From Nematostella vectensis (taxonomy: Eukaryota; Cnidaria; Anthozoa; Actiniaria; Edwardsiidae), in NCBI RefSeq assembly GCF_932526225.1, contig NC_064042.1, forward strand, positions 11,977,040-12,041,039: a stretch of 64,000 nt of DNA, given 5' to 3'. The translations under genes and the position numbers were made by a program. Below, piece after piece: positions 54,901-64,000 of the stretch (positions are counted from its first letter, which is position 1; every line of letters begins with the position of its first letter). A model generated the notes under the pieces. That model searched no databases. It saw only the letters and a program-made list of their open reading frames with translations, and had not been told where the DNA came from.

Positions 54901-56849
54901 ATATGACGTCAGAGGGCGGTGGCTGGACTATGTGTTACACCACTAACGATAAGGTGAACAGCAAAACGGAAGTGACGTATAACCCGGCTCACCCTTACGG
55001 CACGAATGGATACCGCACCAACTGCAACCCATTCGAGGTAAGTAACACGAGGTTATCACGTGCTACTATGAAGCGAAAGTGACGTATAACCCTGTTCACC
55101 CGTTCGGCACGAATGGATACATTGTCATTGTCATTGTCGTTATCATTCTAGTTTTCATTGTCGATGTCATTCTAATTGTAGCTGTTGGTATAATTGTCAT
55201 TGTCGATGTCATTCTAATTGTAGCTGTTGGTATAATTGTCATTGTCGATGTCATTCTAATTGTCATTGTCGATGTCATTCTAATTGTCATTGTCGATATC
55301 ATTCTGATTGTCATTGTCGATGTCATTCTAATTGTCATTGTCGATGTCATTCTAATTGTCATTGTCGATATCATTCTAATTGTCATTGTCGATATCATTC
55401 TAATTGTCATTGTCGGTGTCATTCTAATTGTCATTGTCGATATCATTCTAATTGTCATTGTCGATATCATTCTGATTGTCATTGTCGATATCATTCTAAT
55501 TGTCATTGTCGATATCATTCTGATTGTCATTGTCGATGTCATTCTAATTGTCATTGTCGATATCATTCTAATTGTCATTGTCGATATCATTCTGATTGTT
55601 ATTGTCGGTGTCTTTCTAATTGTCATTGTCGATATCATTCTAATTGTCATTGTCGATGTCATTCTAATTGTCGTTGTCGATATCATTCTGATTGTCATTG
55701 TCGATGTCATTCTAATTGTCATTGTCGATATCATTCTGATTGTCATTGTCGATATCATTCTAATTGTCATTGTCGATGTCATTCTAATTGTCATTGTCGA
55801 TATCATTCTAATTGTCATTGTCGATATCATTCTGATTGTCATTGTCGGTGTCATTCTAATTGTCATTGTCGATATCATTCTAATTGTCATTGTCGATATC
55901 ATTCTGATTGTCATTGTCGATATCATTCTAATTGTCATTGTCGATATCATTCTGATTGTCATTGTCGATGTCATTCTAATTGTAGCTGTTGGTATAATCG
56001 TCATTATCGATGCCATTCTAATTGTAGCTGTTGGTATAATTGTCATTGTCGATATCATTCTAATTGTAGCTGTTGGTATAATTGTCATTGTCGATGTCAT
56101 TCTAATTATCATTGTCGATTTCATTCTAATTGTAGCTGTTGGTATAATTGTCATTGTCGTTGTCATTCTTATTGTAGCTGTTGGTATAATTGTCATTGTC
56201 GATGTCTTTCTAATTGTCATTGTCGATGTCATTCTAAGTGTAGCTTTTGATATAATTGTCATTGTCGATGTAATTGTCATTATCATTGTCGTTGTCATTT
56301 TTGTCGTTGAAGTGTTCTTGTCGGTGTCGTCATTGTTGTCATCATTGACATAGTCATTGCTAGATTGTAAGTTTTCATGCACTCTCGTGTTCAACTCTTT
56401 TCACAAATATCAAGATCTCTTTCTCTTTCGTTCATTTGATTTATTTTCCCTCCATTATTTTCCCGTAGTTCAACGAGATCCTGTTCACTCTCGAGGCCGC
56501 CACCCCCGCGCATGCGTACTTCAAACGCGAAGACAACCAGACCCTGAACATGACCGTTAACTACAACAAGAGAGCAGATGGCAATGGATTATGGGTAGCC
56601 CATGGTGTTGCATTGACAACATGGAAATACGAATTGCTTATCTGTGATACAAGCGTAATGCAAGGGTTCATGCTTTCTGGGTATACAGGCTGGTGCTATA
56701 AGACATGCGACCTCTGGTGCGGCGATTACCTCTCTCATTACTATCGCACATCTGCTCTTGATAACCGATATAGCGGCGTTTCCTTTAAGGAGAATGGGCA
56801 TAAGGTCATGGATGGGAAACTGATAAGTGTCGGAGTTAGGCTAAGTTAA
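51962..56849 (+). CDS. secreted PAN-EGF-fibrinogen-like protein
   Basis: Four exons 51962-52274, 54275-54382, 54793-55037, 56469-56849; 1047 nt, 348 aa, phases 1/1/0 consistent. Exon 1: signal peptide (MFFYLSFIACITLQFPTMAV) and a PAN/apple-like domain with NLGECNVKCFDNDNCLSINF. Exon 2: one EGF domain, C-x2-C-x5-C...CKCEGGFLGDGYQC. Exons 3-4: a fibrinogen-like module with GVYLLDPDAGSDDNAYKGYC, SEGGGWTMCYTT, and a Cys-rich end (GYTGWCYKTCDLWCGDYLSH) finishing SVGVRLS. This PAN-EGF-FReD-like layout is common in anthozoans, probably as an extracellular matrix or mucus/recognition lectin, but no function is established. Part of the exon 3 end is duplicated in the following intron. Confidence 0.85.
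52498..52682. mobile_element. AAGGCGCGTTTACACTTG-type MITE
   Basis: Left terminus AAGGCGCGTTTACACTTGCA pairs with right terminus ...GCAAGTGGAAACCGGGCTT (imperfect). About 185 bp, no coding capacity. Confidence 0.65.
53798..54240. mobile_element. CAGGGGCGG-type DNA element
   Basis: Termini CACAGGGGCGGTTCC (53798) and GGATCCGCCCCTGTG (ends about 54240) are inverted repeats enclosing G-rich DNA. Similar termini appear as fragments near 1183, 28345 and 41950. No target duplication could be confirmed; hAT-like termini are only suggested. Confidence 0.6.
55066..55120 (+). repeat. partial duplication of exon 3 end
   Basis: GAAAGTGACGTATAACCC and GGCACGAATGGATAC repeat the last part of exon 3 (54970-55012), 30 bp after its donor site. 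It reads on into the 24-bp array. Confidence 0.8.
55119..56345. repeat. 24-bp minisatellite open on both strands
   Basis: About 50 units of ATTCTAATTGTCATTGTCGATRTC plus variants with a TGTAGCTGTTGGTATAATTGTC block. Because 24 is a multiple of 3 and the unit lacks stops in one frame per strand, both a 424-codon plus frame and a 432-codon minus frame are open; neither is considered a gene. It fills intron 3 of the PAN-EGF gene. Confidence 0.95.
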
Positions 56850-57276
56850 TTAATGGAGAATTTATTTGAACATCAAGCAGCCCGAAAATTTTGGATATAT
56901 GATAAAATTAAATCGATACTCTTTGCAACACCGACTTTTTAAAAATTTGGCAAAACAGAAATGCCAAAATAAAGTCGACAGAGAAATATAGTTGACATGG
57001 AAAACGATTTAGAAAAACAGTGCCTTTGGAGAATTCAAAATCAATTCCAAAAGTTTGCTGTAACCATATTATTATGGAAAGTCCAAACATATTTTATTAC
57101 GTTTCTAAGGTTTACAGTCACTCCGTCCACAAACCATGTCGCCCACAACCATTTCGTCCACTAATTGAGTCAACTCGTCCACAAGTAGAGTCAACTCGTC
57201 CACAAAAATAGAGTAAATTCGTCCACACATAGTTCTCACAAAAATAAAGCCTCATAACATTAGTGTTTCATATAAA
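56850..57276. other. 3-prime flank of the PAN-EGF gene, no gene seen
   Basis: AT-rich, with a short CGTCCACA/GAGTCAACT repeat at 57120-57225. Confidence 0.5.
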
Positions 57277-58805
57277 AACGTCTAACTGTGAAAAAGAGAG
57301 TATTTTTAACTTCATATGCACAGTTACTCGGAACACCCCTTACGAACCCCTACGTAACAGTTGTGTTGTTTAACAAGAAAACACTGCCGACACTAATTAA
57401 ACACGAAAATTTCGCTCTTATTCCTTTAAGACATCACGAACCCCTACGTAACAAGCACCGAATTAATCCCTGAAATTCGTAGATTAAGGATTGAATAGTT
57501 ATTTTTGTGCGATCTCAGTAATGCGGCTAAGATTAGCGATGTCCACGCCCCTTCGAGACCGTGGTATTGTTTAACAAGAAAACACTGCCGACACAAATTC
57601 AACACGAAAATTTCGCTCTTATTGGCTTATTCCTTTAAGGCATCACGAACCCCTACGTAACTAGCACCGAATTAATCCCTGAAATACGTGGATTAAGGAT
57701 TGTATAGTTGTTTTTATGCGATTTCAGTGAAGCGGCTAAGATTAGCGATGTATTTTACGCCGCTTCGAGACCGTTGTGTTGATTAACAAGAAAACACTGC
57801 CGACTGCCGACACAAATTCAACACGAAAATTTCGCTCTTATTCCTTTAAGACATCACGAACCCCTACGTAACTAGCAACAAATTAATCCCTGGAATACGT
57901 AGATTAAGGATTGCGTAATTATTTTTATGCAATTTCAGTGAAGCGGCTAAGATTAGCGATGTCTATCACGCCTCTTCGAGACCGTGGTGTTGTTTAACAA
58001 GAAAACACTGCCGACACAAATTCAACACGAAAATTTCGCTCTTAACTTTTAAGACATCACGAACCCCTACGTAACTAGCACCGAATTAATCCCTGGAATG
58101 AGTAGATTAAGGATTGTATAGTTATTTTTGTGCGATTTCAGTGATGCAGCTAAGATTAGCGATGTCTTTCAAGCCGCTTCGAGACCGTTGTGTTGTTTAA
58201 AAAGAAAACACTGCCGACACAAATTCAACACGAAAATTTCGCTCTTATTCCTTTAAGACATCACGAACCCCTACGTAACTAGCACCGAATTAATCCCTGG
58301 AATGAGTAGATTAAGGATTGTATAGTTGTTTTTATGCGATTTCAGTGATGCGGCTAAGATGAGTAATTTCTTTCACGCCGCTTCGAGACCGTTGTGTTGT
58401 TTGACAAGAAAACACCGACACACATCCAATACGAAAATTTCGCTGTTATTCCTTTAATACATCACGAGCCCCTACGTAACTAGCACCGAATTAATCCCTG
58501 GAATACGTAGATTAAGAATTGTGTAGTTATTTTTGTGCGATTTCAGTGAAGCGGCTACGATTAGCAATGTCTTTCAAGCCGCTTCGAGACCGTTGTGTTG
58601 TGCGAGGGTTCGTGGTGTATTAAAGGAATAAGAACGAAATTTTCGTGTTGAATTAGTGTCGGCAGTGTTTTCTTTTGTTAAACAACACAACGGTTACGTA
58701 GGGGTTCGTTAGGGTTCGTTTTAATGCAATGTTTCATGTCGAATTGGTGTTCCGAATAACTGTGCATATGAAGTTAAAAAGACTCTCTTTTCACAGTTAG
58801 ACGTT
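57277..58805. mobile_element. TIR element with internal ~210-bp satellite
   Basis: Termini AACGTCTAACTGTGAAAAAG (57277) and CTTTTCACAGTTAGACGTT (ending 58805) are inverted, extended by ACTTCATATGCACAGTTA and TTACGAACCCCTACGTAAC blocks over about 150 bp. Between them are about six tandem units of 205-215 bp, each with CACGAAAATTTCGCTCTTAT, CATCACGAACCCCTACGTAA, CACCGAATTAATCCCT and GCCGCTTCGAGACCG. The last unit flips into the right inverted terminus near 58605. No coding capacity. Confidence 0.85.
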
Positions 58806-58954
58806 CACAGGTAGACTTCAATTTTTTACTGATACAAGATTTTTGGTCTTGACGGAATTTCATCGATATTTTGTTGAGTTTTAACTTAATAGTTTTCATG
58901 ACGAGCTAAACCTAAACCAACAAGTTGCACAGGTAGATAAATAGATCAGGTATA

Positions 58955-59133
58955 AATCAACACAAGGTTTAAATGGTATGTTGAACGCCGCTGTGAAACA
59001 GAGTGGTTGTGCAGACGTTTCGAGCGTTAGCCCTTCGTCGGAGCAAAAGACGAAAGGGATAACGTTCGAAACTTCAGCGCAACTACTCTGTTTCACAGAG
59101 GCGTTCCACATACCTTTTCAACCTTGTGTTGAT
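58955..59133. mobile_element. foldback element
   Basis: ATCAACACAAGGTT at 58955 and AACCTTGTGTTGAT ending 59133 bound two long inverted arms of about 80 bp sharing CTGTGAAACAGAGT and GACGAAAGGG text. About 180 bp, noncoding. Confidence 0.75.
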
Positions 59134-60296
59134 TAATAGCCTGTCTACGCCACGCCTACGTAGACCATCTAGTTTTTCTTCAGCTGTAGTCTTTCTAGTC
59201 TGTAGTCTTTCTAGTTATACCATCTAGATAAATAGATAGCATAAGCAACAAGGTCTTAGTTTTAGTGATTCTTAAATGATAGAAGACTGCTTTTAGCTGT
59301 CGAGTGAGCCTCCTATTACTCACCACGCTCCTAACATTCCCACACGGCCCACCACGGAGCTACGAGCCTAGGGAGGAGTGGGCCTGGCAACAAGAGGGAC
59401 AAGACTTTTCACTTAGGCAGTATTCTCTCCAGATTCAATGTAAAATACTGTTTGTTAAGTATTTCACAATACCGATTCAAGAAAATTATCTATTTCAATC
59501 GGCTAAGTCAAGCAAGTGTTACAGGACGGGTTGTCCTATTGTTTAGGTTATAGTTTCTGTTGTCTAGTATTTCATGTTCCTATCATGGAAAACGGAAGTC
59601 ATTAAGTTTTGTTTATCTTTTAAGGATAATTTAGATTTTGTTTACAGTTGATGTTTTCCTTAGTCTAGATTTTAGGACGCCCGTGGACCCTCCGCTTCGA
59701 TGACCTTTTGTTGCGTCTAAATCCAGGGAGTGTCCAGTTTCTTATTCATTTTATTTGGCAGGTTAAACTCTTGAATGTTCTTCGAAACTACATGCCATTT
59801 TCACCCCTTGGTTTAGACATCATTTATTTGTATTCGTTATTTCGTTTAAATAAAATGTTGTAGTCACGCGCTCATTGAGCATGCGCAGTTTAGTTTTAAA
59901 AGTTGCTTAATCATTAGTGTTATCCTATACGTTGACATTTATTATTTTGTAAATCCGCAGGGACGAGAGACCAACTCTGTGATTTCCCACGCCCTTATGC
60001 TTTTGGCTGGTTGGTTTGTTTTGCCGAATGTATCCAATTCTCCCCGTTCCCTCTTGAGTTGTTTTACATTTATTTCATCTCATGTGGGATCTCCACATGG
60101 ATTGCTGTCTTGTTCTAGCGTATAAATGAAGCGAGGCTAGCTCTGTATTTTATATCATATAATGAGCACCCCAAACTTCGGTTGCCGCGCGCTCGCCTCT
60201 ATGACGTCACTGACAATTAGAATAAACAGCGAAGACTCTGATTCACTTACGAAGATGAGAAACCGCAAGCTTTAAGTTAAAATAATCGATCTGACG
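59134..60296. other. upstream region of CFAP107
   Basis: Holds 59535-59640, repeated at 39960-40040. No coding exon recognised. Confidence 0.5.
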
Positions 60297-63200
60297 ATGC
60301 CATACAACAAGGATTGCAAATGGACATTACCTGGCTGGAAAATTGAGCCGAAGTACATCGACAGGGTGCTCATAGGAAATTGGTTTGAAGAACGTCTACA
60401 GGTATTGTATTACACTCAAGGAACTCGAAACTATTGCAAGCTTGTGTAATCATCCCGCTATCAATGGACGCAGGTCGCCAAATATAGTTGTATCAGGGAA
60501 TTCAAAGTTAAAGTCAGTCGACATTCTAGATAGGTGGGAATGGCTATTTTGTTTTACTATCTCCTCTAAAAACTTTGCAAGCTAGCCTTAGTTTTATATT
60601 TGGTTACTGGTGGCGCCAGTAGCAAAACGAGTTCGCTTATGCTGCACCAGTAGCCAAAAGCATTTGTTCACATTGTGCAAACTCGTTCGCATGGCGCCAG
60701 CAGCCAATAACAATAATTCATATGACACCAGTAGCCAAAAGCATCCGTTCACATGGTCCCAGTAACCAATAACAATAATTTATATGGCGCCAGTAGCCAC
60801 TAGCATCCGTTAGTAGCTACTAGCATTCGTTCACATGGCTCCAGTAGCCACTAGCATTCGTTCACATGGCTCCAGTAGCCACTAGCATTCGTTCACATGG
60901 CTCCAGTAGCCACTAGCATTCGTTCACATGGCTCCAGTAGCCACTAGCATTCGTTCACATGGCTCCAGTAGCCACTAGCATTCGTTCACATGGCTCCAGT
61001 AGCCACTAGCATTCGTTCACATGGCTCCAGTAGCCACTAGCATTCGTTCACATGGCTCCAGTAGCCACTAGCATTCGTTCACATGGCGCCAGTAGCCACT
61101 AGCATTCGTTCACATGGCGCCAGTAGCCACTAGCATTCGTTCACATGGCTCCAGTAGCCAATAGCATCCGTTCACATGGCGCCAGTAGCCACTAGCATCC
61201 GTTCACATGGCGCCAGTAGCCACTAGCATTCGTTCACATGGTGCCAGTAGCCACTAGCATCCGTTCACATGGCTCCAGTAGCCACTAGCATTCGTTCACA
61301 TGGCGCCAGTAGCCACTAGCATTTGTCACATGACGCCAGTAGCCAATAGCATTCGTTTACATGGCTCCAGTAGCCACTAGCATTCGTTCACATGGCTCCA
61401 GTAGCCACTAGCATCCGTTCACATGGCTCCAGTAGCCACTAGCATCCGTTCACATGGCGCCAGTAGCCAATAGCATTCGTTCACATGGCGCCAGTAGCCA
61501 CTAGCATTCGTTCACATGGCGCCAGTAGCCAATAGCATTCGTTCACATGGCGCCAGTAGCCACTAGCATTCGTTCACATGGTGCCAGTAGCCACTAGCAT
61601 TCGTTCACATGGCTCCAGTAGCCACTAGCATTCGTTCACATGGCTCCAGTAGCCACTAGCATTCGTTCACATGGCGCCAGTAGCCACTACCCACTAGCAT
61701 TCGTTATCATATAGCACCATAAGCCAAATAGCACTTCTTAGATAGCGACATTAATCAATTGTTTGAAAGCCTTTGCGTTTGGGTACCAGTTTCCCAGAGA
61801 CCGCTCTTTCGGTAACAGTACGCAAAGGCAAGACTTCAGAAACACCAAGGGACGGCAACCCGAGAGAATTCTCCGCCGCCAGCTAGCGCTCAGAAATTGG
61901 GTAAGGAACCATGGTTATCATTGCCTTTACTTGTCAATTTATAGACAGTGTTTAAGCACTGTCGCTGAAGATGGTAATACACGCCTCTTTTGCAAGAGTT
62001 TCCTTTTAAATAGCTTGCTGTTTAGTGTATTGGTTAAATATCCAAAACGATACAGTAGCTTGCTGTGTAGTGTTTGTGTTGAATGTTCGAAGTGTTACAG
62101 TAGCTTGCTGTTTAGTGTCTTGGTTAAATGTCCGAAATGGTACAGTAGCTTGCTGTGTAGTGAATGGGTTAGATGTTCGAAGTATTACAGTAGCTTGCTG
62201 TGTAGTTTTATTTTTTGTTAAACGTTCAAAGCGTTACAGTAGCTTGCTGTGTAGTGTTTGTGTTGAATGTTCGAAGTGTTACAGTAGCTTGCTGTTTAGT
62301 GTCTGGATTAAATGTTCGAATTGTTACAGTAGCTTGCTGTGTAGTTTTTGTGTTAAATGTTCGAAGTGTTACAGTAGCTTTCTGTGAAGTGTTTGTGTTA
62401 AATGTTTGAAGTTTTACAGTAGTTTGCTATTAGTGTTTGTGAATGTTCGTGTGTGTTCTACAGTAGATTGCTGTGTTTTTTGTGTTTGGTATTACAAGTG
62501 CTACAGTAGCTTGCTGTTTAGTGTTTGTGTTAAATTTTCGAATTTTTTCAGTAGCCTGCTTTTGAGAATAACAAGTGGTACAGTAGCTTTCTGTGAAGTG
62601 TTTGCACTGGATGTTTGAAGTGTTACAGTAACCTTTCTGTATGTTTGCAGTGTGAAGTGTGACGGCGAGGGTCTGTGTAGTGTTTGTGTTGGGTGTTTAG
62701 TGTGTTTCTTTAGCTTGCTGCGTGGTGTAACACTGGTCCGGACCGTCGTGATGTTATAATACGTTTCTACTGCAGGAAGGCGTAGGCCAGCAGTGCCTTC
62801 TAAATCACCATGGCAACTCATACATGACCAGCGGTCTCTCCACACACTTGACAGACTACCAGCATCCAATGCGGGTAAAATCTCCTGGAAAGCGTCGCTG
62901 GGATGGACATCAGTCGTCATGGAAACCAGAGAAACTGGACCGCCAAGTTCCGGGTAAGCAGAACCACAATTTCATGGGCAGGTATTCGTTGATGGGTTTT
63001 GACTGCGTGTCTTCGGTTTGTGTAAAAAAGATTGGGCTATAGCAAGCGCGTAGTAAGGGTGAGCGCACATTCTATGATTAGGCATCCAACAGGCCGCATT
63101 TCCTTTCAAAAGAAATGACACTCTCCCATCTCTGACAATACCTGGCTACGTTAGCTTTACCTTATAACTCTATCTTCTGATTTGGGTATGTGGCATGGTA

Positions 63201-63789
63201 ATAATTTGCCGAACTTCTCTAAGTGCTTCGACCAATCATCACTGTTCCCTTTATCTTCTACTAAAAAGCGGTTTTGTTATCTAGGAAAGGGATTTTAGCT
63301 AAATGGGACTAATTTTGGGGTAGACAACAAGAACACGCTAGATAAATCTAGCGCGAGGACAATTCTAAAGGAGGACGAGGTTTCTAATCCCCCCTGCTAA
63401 ACATAAAACAAGTTAATTATCAAGCGTATCAATACGAGACATCAATTTAAAAGTCTAGATCCAATGTGAAGAACGTAATATAATTATGTGTTTCAGAGAG
63501 TGAGAAGAACAGACTTTTGCATCGAAGGGTAAGTCTCTCGACAGGCAGTCAATGTCAGTAGTTCTATAAAGGAATGTATATGGAATTTATAACCGTAACT
63601 CGTAGCGGGCTTCAACCTCGATATACGAGCATTCTTTAAAAAATAAAACAAAGCAAGACTCAAACACGATATTTCAAGCTCTGTTTACCTTTTTACCAAT
63701 AAATATATATTTTTTCATCAACATAGACACCGCCATACATAGAATTAATGACAGTAGCCTTGGGCTGCCTGTGGTCTCTTAAGAATTGA
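60297..63789 (+). CDS. CFAP107: CFAP107 homologue (ciliary microtubule inner protein)
   Basis: Five exons 60297-60401, 61790-61900, 62776-62953, 63497-63528, 63727-63789; 489 nt, 162 aa; phases 0/0/1/0 close exactly. Exon 1 reads PGWKIEPKYIDRVLIGNWFE, then exon 2 FPRDRSFGNSTQRQDFRN and exon 3 LLNHHGNSYMTSGLSTHLTD and RRWDGHQSSWKPEK. This order (W-x-I-E-x-K-Y...V-L-x-G-N-W-x-E-E-R; H-H; W-x-G-x-x-x-x-W-x-P-E-K) matches vertebrate CFAP107/C1orf158, a protein inside axonemal doublet microtubules. It is slightly shorter than the ~194-residue human protein. The last two short exons are the least certain. Confidence 0.8.
60606..61735. repeat. 31-bp minisatellite in CFAP107 intron 1
   Basis: About 35 units of GGCTCCAGTAGCCACTAGCATTCGTTCACAT with variants GGCGCC/GGCTCC and ACTAGC/AATAGC. 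It occupies most of intron 1. Confidence 0.95.
61990..62720. repeat. ~45-bp minisatellite in CFAP107 intron 2
   Basis: Degenerate units around TTACAGTAGCTTGCTGTGTA and GTGTTTGTGTTAAATGTTCG. Cys/Ser-rich open frames across it are artefacts of a unit length divisible by 3. Confidence 0.85.
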
Positions 63790-64000
63790 CGTCCCCATTT
63801 TCAAGTCCGACGCCTCGAACTAGCTCGACCTTTACTCGAGTTCTATAAAATAGTATACTATTCTTCCCTGGGTATTGTTGTTCATGAGATGGTAATAGGG
63901 TGTGGGGAATCGCTCTAGCCCGGGACACGCCCAAGCCAGGCAAAGGGTAAGGTGTGTGTGCTGGCGGTCAAGTCAATTCCGGCTTCCTACTAGGGGCGGG
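63790..64000. other. 3-prime flank of CFAP107
   Basis: No feature recognised before the window ends. Confidence 0.5.

Noticed and set aside
55079..56394. 424-codon plus and 432-codon minus open frames
   Set aside because: Both are translations of a 24-bp tandem array whose unit length is a multiple of three; no start context, domain or splice support.
62025..62409. Cys/Ser/Leu-rich repeat protein
   Set aside because: A ~45-bp minisatellite inside CFAP107 intron 2 produces the apparent 15-residue repeat.

Overview
The window reads as nuclear DNA of a cnidarian, most likely an anthozoan such as a sea anemone. The host sequence is AT-rich and intron-bearing, with short GT-AG exons, dense microsatellites and minisatellites, many small foldback elements and frequent poly-G/poly-C tracts. 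Organism identity is inferred from gene content (mitochondrial creatine kinase, a PAN-EGF-fibrinogen-like secreted protein, a cnidarian-type Polinton-like virus) and cannot be proved from the sequence alone.

Host genes. From left to right these are: the first two coding exons of a mitochondrial creatine kinase on the minus strand (2337-4422, rest off the left edge); a five-exon, two-Ig-domain type I membrane protein (23127-28649); two convergent paralogous genes for small GPI-anchored, heavily glycosylated proteins with a prion/Shadoo-like layout (32024-32770 plus; 35800-34978 minus, the second frameshifted); an orphan chromodomain-like exon (40311-40442); a four-exon, 794-aa membrane-bound copper amine oxidase (43002-50175); a four-exon, 348-aa secreted PAN-EGF-fibrinogen-like protein (51962-56849); and a five-exon, 162-aa CFAP107 (ciliary microtubule inner protein) homologue (60297-63789). 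For the four complete multi-exon genes the splice phases close exactly to whole codons.

Integrated virus. From 8503 to 20437 lies a GC-rich Polinton-like/Maverick element of about 11.9 kb with inverted terminal repeats. It encodes a retrovirus-type integrase, a double jelly-roll major capsid protein, a packaging ATPase remnant, several virion or membrane proteins, and an SF1 helicase fused to an HNH-type zinc domain. There is no protein-primed PolB and no room for one. Zinc-ribbon genes related to each other sit just inside both termini on opposite strands. Virion genes form a minus-strand cluster with stop/start overlaps; other genes are read rightward from two compact divergent intergenic spacers. 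The copy is decayed: several frameshifts, an ATPase deletion, and about ten in-frame stops, mostly TAG, although every confidently assigned true terminus uses TAA or TGA.

Mobile and repetitive DNA. The rest holds several families of short inverted-repeat elements, including pairs of copies in opposite orientation (5940-6720 with 37430-37990; 34195-34570 with 39031-39482), a near-perfect 76-bp palindrome with a 9-bp target duplication, a transposon-like unit with an internal ~210-bp satellite (57277-58805), a long-TIR element carrying possible captured gene pieces (41084-42842), a gag fragment with a primer-binding site in a copper amine oxidase intron, and minisatellites of 15, 16, 22, 24, 31 and about 45 bp. 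CFAP107 introns 1 and 2 are mostly minisatellite.
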